Source: Haloarcula japonica DSM 6131 (GTDB taxonomy: Archaea > Halobacteriota > Halobacteria > Halobacteriales > Haloarculaceae). From it: a stretch of DNA of 64,000 bases. A program made the translations under genes and the position numbers. Under the pieces are notes generated by a model. It saw only the letters and a list, made by a program, of their open reading frames with translations, did no database searches and had not been told where the DNA came from. Location of the stretch: the NCBI RefSeq assembly GCF_000336635.1, contig NZ_AOLY01000039.1, forward strand, positions 425,989 to 489,988, given 5' to 3'. Shown here piece after piece: positions 54,295 to 64,000 of this stretch (the stretch's first letter is position 1; each line of letters opens with the position of its first letter).

Positions 54295-56418
54295 ATGTCG
54301 TCACTAACGGCAGCGGTGTCTTATCGGGGTCACATAGCTCGTACGTGGATACTAGATATGACAGGCCATCTATCTCGCCGGGAGCTTGACGGGACGGTTG
54401 TCACAACGCCGTTCGGTGCTGGAAACGTCCGACGAACGACTCGAAACGAATACGAGAAGCTTCTCGATAAGTGCGATTCAGAGGATGTACTCGTTTTCAC
54501 AGGTGCCCCGACGAGTACGGATGCGTTCCGTGACACGTTAGACGAGGTCCTTCCTGGTGCAGCAACACCGTATGTGACATCGCCCGTTGTACACGCGACG
54601 GATGTTCTCAACCAGACGGACGATCGAGTGATCCTTTCAGACGCGTTGCGACGTGAACTCCTGCATCGATTCCTCACCGGTTACGAATGGGAGACAGAAT
54701 ACCTACGGCGGGCGTCGGAACAATCCTCGTTCATCGAAGACGTAGATCGAGTGATGGGCACGATTTCGTGGCAGGATATTTCTCCCGACGAGACGCCTGA
54801 ACTCCGGGAAATTACCACGGCACTTGAAGGGTTCCACAATTGGCTCGCTGAACACGATCACATAGAGCGGGGGCAACTCATATCAGAAGCTCTCGCTGTC
54901 CTCACGGGCGATGACTACGACGACATCGCCGATATTGACGCGGTGCTTGCAGTCGAATTTGAGGAATTCTTCCCGCTCGACCGAGCATATCTTGACGCGC
55001 TCACAGCGGACTGTGAGCTTGTCTGTATCGCTGAGGATGACGCAAGTGTCCGTAGAACCTGGGTGGAGACAGGTCCAGTCACGGACTATGTCTCGTTCAG
55101 TGAATCTCAGCGCGCGTCCGGCGTCCAGCCATCAACTCGCCCGGCCGCCACGGCTGCGTACTTCGCGGAAGAAACTGTCGTGAACGACCCGGATACCGGA
55201 TCAGTCTCCGTACTTGCTGCGGACTCCGGTGGCGACCAACTTGCTGCAATTGCGAACGAGATTGAAGAACTCGTCGAGCAAGAGGGCTGGAACTACGCTG
55301 ACATCGCAGTCGCTACCAAACAAAGCGGGAGTACCGTTACAGACACCATCGAAGCGTTCGAACGTAGTGGAATCCCAACAGAGTCGGCTACTATTACTGG
55401 ATTTGGCGACGATCCCGCGATTAGGGAGCTGCTTGCTGTTACTCGCCACTTGGCCGCTGACGAGGACGATGACATACCTGATCGCGGACCAGCACTCGAT
55501 ACGGATCGCTTAGCTCGTGTTGGCGAGATGGATCAATTGGAAGACGCGGTACGGTGGTGGGCAACTGATTCCGGGCTGAAAGAACGAATCGCGGAGCGGG
55601 CGACACCGCTCGATGCACGGTCACAGTTCGGGAACGTTCGCCGTGCGTTTCGAATGGCTGCGTTCCTGGATGATACTGCGTTCCTCGATGCGACGTGGAA
55701 ATCATACGAAAAGATGCTGGAACGGGCCCACGAGTACGCATCCCAGCAGAATCAGACCAGCGCAACAGATCTCGATGGCGGCGTCAGAGTCGACCACTTA
55801 CAAGCGATCAAGAACACCTCGTTCAAGGCGGTGTTCCTGATTAACCTCACAGACAGTGAGTACCCTGGAGATCCCTTCCTCACACGACTCTTTCCAACTG
55901 AGCGCGTTGCATCGATGCCGGACTACCCGGGCGTAACGGATCTCAGCGATACGGATGTTGACCAGACCTTCCCAACGGACTCGACAGCGTCGAGCAGGCC
56001 GTTCGTACGGTACCACGCGGAGCACGCACGGCGATGCTTGGCGGTAGGTGCTGGAGCAGCAACAGAGCGCTTGTACTGCTGTCTCTACGAGTACGAAGAT
56101 ACCGCGCTCGAAGAGCGTGCTCAGGCGTCGCGGTTCCTGACGGCAGCGTATGCAGATCTCCCCTGGGTGACGGACGCCGCTGATTCACAGATCACGAGCG
56201 AGCAAGCAGCTGAAGAGTTCCTGCTGTCACGGGTTGATAACGCACTCGCGGATGTTCGCCGGGCGAACAGCCAAGACGTGACAATCTCACTCGACGAGGT
56301 TGAAGCGGAACTCGGTGAGATTCAAGAGTTGCTTGACAAAAGCGGGATGCGAGGCGAAGAACTGCGGAAAGCGTTGCGGGCGCGTGTCGAATTCGCTAAT
56401 GGAGAGGTGCGGCGATGA
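54295..56418 (+). CDS. AddB/RecC-like helicase-nuclease subunit, 707 aa
   Basis: ATG 54295 (MSSLTAAVSYRGH) is preferred to 54232, which would add 21 basic residues over the kinase remnant. No Walker A box is seen, but segments resemble the SF1-type domains of AddB/RecC-like proteins: DVLVFTGAPTSTDAF, SVLAADSGGDQLAAIANEI, DIAVATKQSGSTVTDTI and VRVDHLQAIKNTSFKAVFLI (motif V-like). The stop overlaps the next gene by ATGA. It probably acts as the non-motor partner of the nuclease and UvrD-type helicase that follow. Assignment is by structure of the operon and faint motifs. Confidence 0.6.
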   Translation: MSSLTAAVSYRGHIARTWILDMTGHLSRRELDGTVVTTPFGAGNVRRTTRNEYEKLLDKCDSEDVLVFTGAPTSTDAFRDTLDEVLPGAATPYVTSPVVHATDVLNQTDDRVILSDALRRELLHRFLTGYEWETEYLRRASEQSSFIEDVDRVMGTISWQDISPDETPELREITTALEGFHNWLAEHDHIERGQLISEALAVLTGDDYDDIADIDAVLAVEFEEFFPLDRAYLDALTADCELVCIAEDDASVRRTWVETGPVTDYVSFSESQRASGVQPSTRPAATAAYFAEETVVNDPDTGSVSVLAADSGGDQLAAIANEIEELVEQEGWNYADIAVATKQSGSTVTDTIEAFERSGIPTESATITGFGDDPAIRELLAVTRHLAADEDDDIPDRGPALDTDRLARVGEMDQLEDAVRWWATDSGLKERIAERATPLDARSQFGNVRRAFRMAAFLDDTAFLDATWKSYEKMLERAHEYASQQNQTSATDLDGGVRVDHLQAIKNTSFKAVFLINLTDSEYPGDPFLTRLFPTERVASMPDYPGVTDLSDTDVDQTFPTDSTASSRPFVRYHAEHARRCLAVGAGAATERLYCCLYEYEDTALEERAQASRFLTAAYADLPWVTDAADSQITSEQAAEEFLLSRVDNALADVRRANSQDVTISLDEVEAELGEIQELLDKSGMRGEELRKALRARVEFANGEVRR

Positions 56419-57320
56419 GCGACAATTCGCTTTCGCCGTCTCGCTTGGCGACGTATGCAGCGTGTCCGCGACAATACGAGTACAGCTACCCGCAGGACAT
56501 CAACACGCCAGATCGAACCGAGCTTTATCTCAACCAGGGAAAGATCTACCACGAAACCATCGAGGCCGTGTGCGATGCGACCGTTCGTGGTGAGGACGCA
56601 GAGGCGATTCACGCCCGGGCAATGCGTATCTTCGACGAGAAGTGGGACGAGCACAGTAACCCGGACGATTACGAATCAGTTGCGCACCGCGAGTACCAGC
56701 GAGTCGAGAATCAGGCAGCTATCGATGCGTTCTTCGCTCCGGATGGTGGCGATGGGATAGACCACGCACGTCGCTCAGTCGCAACGGAGTGCTGGGTAGA
56801 GTGTGACCGCGATGGGAGAGGGCTTCACGGGAAGGCTGATAACGTTATTCGAACCGATGATGGTCTCCACATCATCGATTACAAGCGAAATACACGCGGG
56901 GTGATTTCCTCAGGAACAGCAGAGTATTTGGCTGACCATCTTGACGGCGACGCACACGAACCGAAGCGTGTTCGGAACGCCTTCCAGACGGCGACGTACA
57001 TTGAGGGCGTGAAGAACGAACCGTTCTACGAGGACGGGATGGAAGTGCGGTTCAGTTTCTACGGAGTACTCAACAGCACATCATTCGAGAGCACCCCTTC
57101 AGGATACAACGTGTCCGTACGTGGGTATCCGCGCGAAACAACCGAGATCTACGAGGAGTACCACGAGACGATCTGGGCACTCATCCAGGCTGCACACGAC
57201 GGCATCACGAGCGAGATGTACGACCCGGAACCGTTCTCTGTCATCAGCGAGGAAGCGTGCCCGGATTGCGAGTATCGGGAAATGTGTTCTGACCGGCTCT
57301 CCACCGAGGTGAAACGATGA
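56415..57320 (+). CDS. PD-(D/E)xK nuclease with iron-sulphur cysteines (Cas4/AddB-C-like), 301 aa
   Basis: Cys in LATYAACPRQYEY pairs with CPDCEYREMC near the C-terminus, the four-cysteine layout of Fe-S RecB-family nucleases such as Cas4 and the AddB C-domain. The catalytic core follows as GRGLHGKADNVIR (Asp), LHIIDYKRNTRG (DxK) and QTATYIEG. It is the middle gene of a three-gene operon, with ATGA overlaps at both ends (56415-56418, 57317-57320). No cas1/cas2 lies nearby, so a role in DNA-end resection rather than spacer acquisition is inferred. Confidence 0.82.
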   Translation: MSDNSLSPSRLATYAACPRQYEYSYPQDINTPDRTELYLNQGKIYHETIEAVCDATVRGEDAEAIHARAMRIFDEKWDEHSNPDDYESVAHREYQRVENQAAIDAFFAPDGGDGIDHARRSVATECWVECDRDGRGLHGKADNVIRTDDGLHIIDYKRNTRGVISSGTAEYLADHLDGDAHEPKRVRNAFQTATYIEGVKNEPFYEDGMEVRFSFYGVLNSTSFESTPSGYNVSVRGYPRETTEIYEEYHETIWALIQAAHDGITSEMYDPEPFSVISEEACPDCEYREMCSDRLSTEVKR

Positions 57321-60300
57321 GCGGCGACGATACCGAGTACCCATCGTGGTTCCCTGTTCCGGAAGACGAGTTGTCTCCGGAACCACAGCAGGGAGAGATC
57401 ATCGACGCAGATGAGTATCCGATGCGGGTGCTTGCCGGGGCAGGGACGGGAAAGACGTTCACGATGGTTCGGAAGGTCGAGCACCTCATCGACGAAGAGG
57501 ATGTGTCTCCGGACCGGATTCTCGCGTTGACATTCACCAATAACGCGGCAGATTCGATGCGGGAGAAGCTCAACGCGAAGCTCGGCACAGCAGGGTACGA
57601 CATCGACGCGTACACGTACCACTCGATCTGTAACGAGATTCTCTCCGATTACGCCTACACTGCAGGACTTGACCCAGACTTCGACATCGCTACGGACGCC
57701 GAAAAGTACGCCATCGTTCTGGATGTCCTCGACGAGATCGAGTACCGGTCTGTCAAGCCTAATGTGTACGGTGGCGACGGGTATGCATCGGGCGCTGCCT
57801 CGAAGCTTCTCAACTTCATCGGATCGATGAAACGCAGCGGCATCACACCCGATAACATCGACGCGTTCCTCGGCCCGGCCGACCGCATATACGATCTTGC
57901 CGACCTACCAGAACGAATCGAGAACATTGCCAGTGACCACCTTGGTGGTCGCTCTGTCTCAAACGTCTTGGGTGGGCTTCCAGAGACACGGGAAGAGCTC
58001 GTCGAGGAACGGGATGCGTTAGGGACGGCCGGCATCGAAGCCAGCACACGCGACTTCCTTGATCGTCTCATTGAGCTCTGCGACGCGCTTGAAGACGCGT
58101 TCGAAGCATATGAGGCGGGGGAACGAGACCTTCCAGATAACGCGTACAAACTGCCGAAATACCTACTCGGCGGATACAGTAGCGCACCGAAAGGCATCCC
58201 GAACGATCTTGATCTCGAACTCACAGACCATCTCGACTCGTTTGTCTCAGATTGCCTCACGGCCCGTGACCTGGCTGCAGGCTACGCCGCGTACGAGCGT
58301 GAGCTCGACGAGCGAAACCTCATCGACTTCGATGGGTTAGTCGTGAAGACTGCGGAGTTGATGGACTCGCCAGTCGGTGACGAGATTGCCGCCCGGTGGG
58401 ACTACGTATTCTGCGACGAGTTCCAAGACACGGATCGCCTGCAGTTCGATCTCGTCACGTCACTTGTCACTGACGACAACCTGTTCGTCGTCGGTGACGA
58501 CGATCAAGCGATATACGAGTGGCGGGGCGCACACGTCGCCAACATCACAGAGGAACTCGACAACGCGTTTGCGGCACTCACAGACAAACCCCTAGAAGAG
58601 AACTTCCGCTCACGACAGCCGATCCTCGATTTGGCGAATGAAGCCATCACGAAGCTTGACCACCGTGAACAGCATAAGACGCTCACCCGCGTTGACGAAC
58701 CGAATTATGATGGCGACACGGTTGCTACCGTTGAGTTACCTGACGAAGACGACGACAGAGACGGAGCAACCCAGCTTCGGACCGTCGTCCAGAATCTGTT
58801 AACCGGCGCGGTAGATAGCCTTGACAACGCATACGACCCAGGAGACATTGCACTCCTTGTTCGGAAAAACAAACACGCTACCCCCGTCATCGACGAGTTC
58901 GAAGACGCTGGGATTCCATACCAGGTCGCCGGTGATCTTGCCACAGAATCAATTGGCGTCGGCACGGTGACGGCCTACCTCAAGGCTCTCGCTCGACCCG
59001 AAGACGAGGTGAGCTGGAATCGTGTCCTGCTGATGCGGTACCGACTCTGCGATGCGGATCTCCGCACACTCAACGAGGGCGACACGCCACTCGTCGACGC
59101 TCTCCGTGAAACCCCGCCCGGTGAGTTTGAGGAGCCAGATCGCGTTGCAGAAGCCCGCGAACACGTCAACAAGCTCCTCGACATCAAAGAATCTGCATCC
59201 CTCAGCCACCTGTACCGTGAACTGAAGAGCTGTACGAATATCGAATGGTACCTCAGCGAGCAAGAACGACGCGACCTCGCACAACTCGACAATGTCATCG
59301 AACAGTACGGCGACAGCGCCGTCCAACCCCCACTCACACCTGAGTTTATCGAGTCGCTCGAACACTATGACTCGCTGTTCGATGAGAGTGGATCCACGCC
59401 GACAAGCCAGCCGGACATTGCCGATGATGCGGTCAACGTGATGACCGTCCACAAGAGCAAAGGACTCGATTTCCCAGTCGTTCTCATCCCGCAGGTCACC
59501 GCCGATGAGTGGGCTCCGAGTTCACGCGCGTACGATGCTCTCGAAACAGGGCTATCGGACGGCCCGACTACAGTGTTTGCTGAAGATTACGTCGCACGCG
59601 ATGCCCGAGAAACCAGACGCGTGTTCCACGTCGGAATCACACGCGCTGAAGATATTCTCGTCTTACAAGGTGGTCACGAGGGAGACGACGATACTGACGA
59701 CGGCATTCACCCGATTCCGAGCGTAGTCGACGAGATATTGCCACCACGGATCCCGTGGCAACCACAACGTGGGCAGCTTCCCATCTGGAGTGATGCACGG
59801 GAATGCTTACCAGATGGGTCAGCGGACTGGACCGACACGCTCGCGCGGGAGACCGTCGGTGAGGTCGGCGGGACCATTGTCCACGACGGTGACACGCTTG
59901 CAGTAGAAACCGCACGCAGCCGGATGCTGGAACTCGCAACAGCATCGCTCAACAGTCACCTTACAACAGAGGGAGAACGCTCACGGCTTCAGATCGAGTC
60001 ACTGACCGGGCCATCTACCCCGTCTCCGTCGCTGACTCACAGCTATACATCCTTGGCAGCCTATGAGGAATGTCCACGCAGTCACTACCTCGACTACGTC
60101 GTCAACGCATTCCAGGACTATCGAGAATCGACGAGTAGTAGCGGGAGTGGTGTGTCCCAGCGCGCGATCGGATTGCTCTTCCACGACACTGCGGAGCAGG
60201 CAGCCAGCAAGGAAATACAACGCCGTGAGGAGTGGTACGAAATCTGCGAACGGCTCGCCAGTCAACGTCGAGACGAAGATGCCCTTCCAGTTGCGAAAGA

Positions 60301-60775
60301 GTGTATTGATCGGTACTTCGAGTTAGATCTCTCCGAGTACGAGGTCGTTGACGCAGAGCGAGAGTTCGAACTCAACATCGACGGACACGAACTCACCGGG
60401 TTTATCGATGCAGTCTATCGGACGCCGGATGACGAGCTGATGGTCATCGATTACAAGGCGACCGAACGGCACCGAGACCTACAGGATGACAAGCAGCTCC
60501 CCATCTATCTATTAGCCTGTCGAGATCTCTATGAAGAACCAATCAGACGCGCTGGATACGCGTATGTGGGGGGTATCGGACCGAAAGTGGAGTCACGAGC
60601 GTTCAGTGAGGACGAGCTGGAAGGTGTCGAAGACGAGGTGGTAGGAGCAATGAATCAGATCACAGAGTTTTCGTTCACCCAGTATATCGCTGATGACCAC
60701 TGCCAATGGTGTCAGCATAATCAGCTTCCCTGTGCTTCGGACTCGTTCACTGTCGGCCCTGGATTCGAAGAGTAA
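57317..60775 (+). CDS. UvrD/RecB-type helicase with C-terminal Fe-S nuclease domain, 1152 aa
   Basis: SF1A motifs appear in order: LAGAGTGKTFTMV (I), LALTFTNNAADSM (Ia), DYVFCDEFQDTD (II), VVGDDDQAIYEWRG (III), LEENFRSRQPI (IV), VMTVHKSKGLDFPV (V), FHVGITRAEDILVL (VI). The C-terminus adds a RecB-type nuclease: LTGFIDAVYRT, LMVIDYKATERH, and Fe-S cysteines in YEECPRSHYL and HCQWCQHNQLPC. This equals an AddA-like motor-nuclease. The operon probably repairs breaks and destroys linear invading DNA. Confidence 0.9.
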   Translation: MSGDDTEYPSWFPVPEDELSPEPQQGEIIDADEYPMRVLAGAGTGKTFTMVRKVEHLIDEEDVSPDRILALTFTNNAADSMREKLNAKLGTAGYDIDAYTYHSICNEILSDYAYTAGLDPDFDIATDAEKYAIVLDVLDEIEYRSVKPNVYGGDGYASGAASKLLNFIGSMKRSGITPDNIDAFLGPADRIYDLADLPERIENIASDHLGGRSVSNVLGGLPETREELVEERDALGTAGIEASTRDFLDRLIELCDALEDAFEAYEAGERDLPDNAYKLPKYLLGGYSSAPKGIPNDLDLELTDHLDSFVSDCLTARDLAAGYAAYERELDERNLIDFDGLVVKTAELMDSPVGDEIAARWDYVFCDEFQDTDRLQFDLVTSLVTDDNLFVVGDDDQAIYEWRGAHVANITEELDNAFAALTDKPLEENFRSRQPILDLANEAITKLDHREQHKTLTRVDEPNYDGDTVATVELPDEDDDRDGATQLRTVVQNLLTGAVDSLDNAYDPGDIALLVRKNKHATPVIDEFEDAGIPYQVAGDLATESIGVGTVTAYLKALARPEDEVSWNRVLLMRYRLCDADLRTLNEGDTPLVDALRETPPGEFEEPDRVAEAREHVNKLLDIKESASLSHLYRELKSCTNIEWYLSEQERRDLAQLDNVIEQYGDSAVQPPLTPEFIESLEHYDSLFDESGSTPTSQPDIADDAVNVMTVHKSKGLDFPVVLIPQVTADEWAPSSRAYDALETGLSDGPTTVFAEDYVARDARETRRVFHVGITRAEDILVLQGGHEGDDDTDDGIHPIPSVVDEILPPRIPWQPQRGQLPIWSDARECLPDGSADWTDTLARETVGEVGGTIVHDGDTLAVETARSRMLELATASLNSHLTTEGERSRLQIESLTGPSTPSPSLTHSYTSLAAYEECPRSHYLDYVVNAFQDYRESTSSSGSGVSQRAIGLLFHDTAEQAASKEIQRREEWYEICERLASQRRDEDALPVAKECIDRYFELDLSEYEVVDAEREFELNIDGHELTGFIDAVYRTPDDELMVIDYKATERHRDLQDDKQLPIYLLACRDLYEEPIRRAGYAYVGGIGPKVESRAFSEDELEGVEDEVVGAMNQITEFSFTQYIADDHCQWCQHNQLPCASDSFTVGPGFEE

Positions 60776-60885
60776 GACTCGAATCACCGCACTACCGCCC
60801 TTTAGAACGACGAACTCCTGCTTAACCTCGACTAACAGTAGAGTAGAGCTGAGGGTTGATTAGTGAGGACTGCCAAACTCCACCT

Positions 60886-61215
60886 ATGGCGAAACGGTTC
60901 GTGCGCGCCCGTCCGGGGAATCGTCTGGCAGAACTCCGCAAACGGCTCGACAGTGGCGAGATTGAAGCAATGAATCCGTTCGGTCGCGCAATGACGCGCG
61001 CGCTTGAGAAAGCTCGATTCGACCCAGAGACGGGGGAAGCCGTCTGGATTGAAGAGGACTACTGCTCTCCCCCGCTTGCAATGGAACGCACGGAAGTACT
61101 CGACGACTACTTCGAGGAGATCACCGTCGTCGAGGAAGACGTAGACGAGACTGTCGGATGGCAGCGGATCGATAATCTGCCCGGGCTATGGGAGCAGGTA
61201 CTCGACGAAGCCTAG
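60886..61215 (+). CDS. Hypothetical protein, 109 aa
   Basis: ATG 60886 (MAKRFVRARPGNRL) is chosen; an in-frame TTG at 60856 adds little. The N-terminus is basic, the C-terminus acidic (VVEEDVDETVGWQRIDNLPG). RFDPETGEAVWIEEDYCSPPLAMER looks like a small conserved haloarchaeal family I cannot name. It is downstream of the helicase operon with a 110-bp gap, so independent expression is likely. Confidence 0.6.
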   Translation: MAKRFVRARPGNRLAELRKRLDSGEIEAMNPFGRAMTRALEKARFDPETGEAVWIEEDYCSPPLAMERTEVLDDYFEEITVVEEDVDETVGWQRIDNLPGLWEQVLDEA

Positions 61216-61368
61216 CTAAAGATCACGCTCCGACAAAACCCCGGGTTTAGTGCACGTTGACGATTGTCCTGATGTTACCGATGAAGTTTATCAGATACTA
61301 TAGAGGTACTGGTGAAAATCCAGATCGCCCAAGGGATAGTCGTATTGGGCTTTAGGGTTTAGTGTTAG

Positions 61369-61444
61369 AGCCAAGGGCCGGATTTGAACCGGCGATGGGC
61401 GGCTCTGCAGGCCGCTGCGTTAGGCCAGACTCTGCCACCTTGGC
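61369..61444 (-). tRNA. tRNA-Cys (GCA)
   Basis: The minus strand folds into a full cloverleaf: acceptor GCCAAGG/CCTTGGC with discriminator T, anticodon stem GCGGC/GCCGC enclosing CTGCAGA (anticodon GCA), and a T-arm with GGTTCAAATCC. A tRNA-Cys downstream of 5S is the usual last element of haloarchaeal rRNA operons. Here it is about 390 bp from 5S, with a small ORF between. The CCA is not encoded. Confidence 0.95.
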
Positions 61445-61471
61445 GCGAATAGAGGTAGTCAACTCGGTCGT

Positions 61472-61735
61472 TTAAGCGTAGCGAATTCGATTAGCCACCA
61501 CTCTCTGACTGGTCCAGTTCATCGCTCCGTCGACTGAGGTAGTGCTGTAGGTTGACGGTTGTGCTCGTCCGAAGAACCAAACGACTCGCGTTAGCAAGTA
61601 GTGCAACCCACGGTTCGGAAGCAACTGCATACAGGAACCTACATCGTCGAGCTCCGCTCGGACTATCTTGAGAGACACAGGTGCGTTATCGTCAAGAAGT
61701 GCTGTGAATGCGTCCAATTCGACTTTACGAGTCAT
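61472..61735 (-). CDS. Small ORF between 5S and tRNA-Cys, 87 aa
   Basis: ATG 61735 (MTRKVELDAFTALLDD) is preceded at about 40 bp by TTTATA on the same strand, giving a short leader, so expression is plausible. The N-terminal 35 residues look protein-like; the C-terminal 50 (Arg/Thr/Ser-rich, low acidity) do not, suggesting a truncated or frameshifted gene. No family recognised. Confidence 0.35.
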   Translation of the reverse strand: MTRKVELDAFTALLDDNAPVSLKIVRAELDDVGSCMQLLPNRGLHYLLTRVVWFFGRAQPSTYSTTSVDGAMNWTSQRVVANRIRYA

Positions 61736-61771
61736 ACGAGCTCTCGATCCAGCCGCGTAGCTCTCGATTTG

Positions 61772-61777
61772 TATAAA
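61772..61777 (-). promoter_or_regulatory. TATA-like element downstream of 5S
   Basis: Minus-strand TTTATA, centred about 40 bp before the ATG at 61735 and just after the 5S-distal hairpin. Spacing fits an archaeal promoter with a short leader for the small ORF, possibly also tRNA-Cys. Confidence 0.4.
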
Positions 61778-61784
61778 TAGAGAA

Positions 61785-61820
61785 AGCCCACTTGGGAGAG
61801 AAGTCTCTCCTGAGTGGGCT
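61785..61820 (-). terminator. Long hairpin after 5S rRNA
   Basis: A 17-bp near-perfect inverted repeat (AGCCCACT...GAGAGA with its complement, two wobble positions) begins 12 bases after the 5S 3' end and is followed on the minus strand by TTTCTCTATTT. It may terminate rRNA transcription or be a processing stem. Confidence 0.55.
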
Positions 61821-61831
61821 GTGAAAGGTAT

Positions 61832-61956
61832 GAATGGTGGCGGCGAACCGGATTTCCCAGAGGCTCGCGCACTCCAGTACTCCCCGGAACGCTGGTGGGC
61901 TTATCTTCCGTGTTCGGGATGGGTACGGGAGGCAACCCCACCGCTGTGGCCGCCTA
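61832..61956 (-). rRNA. rrf: 5S ribosomal RNA
   Basis: Minus-strand TTAGGCGGCCACAGCGG at the start, the central CCCGAACACGGAAG and the closing GGTTCGCCGCCACC pair as in archaeal 5S rRNA. About 125 nt; ends estimated to within a few bases. Confidence 0.92.
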
Positions 61957-62090
61957 ACGTCGAGTCGTGGAATCGAACCACGAGGATACCAGTCTCGATT
62001 GGTCTCCACCGTGTCATTACGTGCGATCCAGTTTGCGCCTGGACTCGTTCAGCGACGAGTTAAATCGTCGGTGAATGAGTCACAGTGCGT
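61957..62090 (-). other. 23S-5S internal transcribed spacer
   Basis: A 134-bp spacer. It contains CGTGG-AATCGAA-CCACG (61966-61982), which on the minus strand reads as a tRNA T-arm (loop TTCGATT), and a small CGACGA/TCGTCG hairpin near 62053-62070. The flanks of 23S probably form part of the processing stem whose other half lies outside the window. Confidence 0.6.

Positions 62091-64000
<1,910 letters not shown>

Noticed and set aside
56415..57320. Cas4 of a CRISPR adaptation module
   Set aside because: No cas1 or cas2 is nearby and it is fused by overlap to AddAB-like genes.

Overview
The window is chromosomal DNA of a halophilic archaeon (class Halobacteria). The predicted proteins are very acidic, TATA-binding-protein paralogues, a HalOD1 protein and haloarchaeal-type sensor kinases are present, and the right end is an archaeal rRNA operon read on the minus strand (23S, 5S, then tRNA-Cys). 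Genus cannot be read from the sequence.

Almost everything between the left edge and the rRNA operon is accessory and defence-related. 0-5.7 kb: a partial phospholipase-D-fold gene, two small membrane-associated proteins, a zinc-ribbon protein, a CBS-HEPN fusion and several unknown small genes. 5.7-11.5 kb (minus): an operon-like set with a zinc-finger protein, a Cas7-like RAMP resembling Csf2, an unknown 288-aa protein, a second RAMP, a DEDD-type exonuclease and an HNH/HTH protein. It has no cas1/cas2 and no ordinary CRISPR array, but a 367-bp gap inside it carries a recurring GGAAAC/GTGTG motif and hairpins. I read it as a type IV-like or derived CRISPR effector module and the best candidate for an undescribed system. 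11.6-27.4 kb: a BREX locus (brxE-like, brxA, brxB, brxC, pglX, pglZ, brxL) that contains two strongly diverged TBP paralogues. 27.5-31.5 kb: a metallophosphoesterase and SF2 helicase pair, divergent from brxE.

31.6-36.5 kb is a quieter stretch (PPOX protein, 7TM histidine kinase, winged-helix protein, HalOD1, DUF429). 36.6-40.7 kb is an McrBC-type restriction pair whose McrB has two EVE-like domains. 41.2-45.8 kb carries two divergent modules: an unknown protein plus PIN-like nuclease on the minus strand, and a DREN-APAZ nuclease plus catalytically inactive short Argonaute (SPARDA-type) on the plus strand, with a palindromic site between them. 46-52 kb holds a DUF4268 protein and a giant sacsin-like ATPase with a DUF3883-like nuclease tail. 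52.2-54.2 kb is a receiver-PAS-kinase gene plus a kinase remnant. 54.3-60.8 kb is a translationally coupled AddAB/RecB-like three-gene operon with iron-sulphur nuclease domains.

The parts look like separate anti-invader modules accumulated next to a stable rRNA locus: RNA- or DNA-guided effectors (RAMP operon, SPARDA), modification-dependent systems (BREX, McrBC), and end-processing nucleases. No integrase, transposase or intact insertion sequence was recognised. All functions are assigned from motifs and gene order read by eye; no database search was run.
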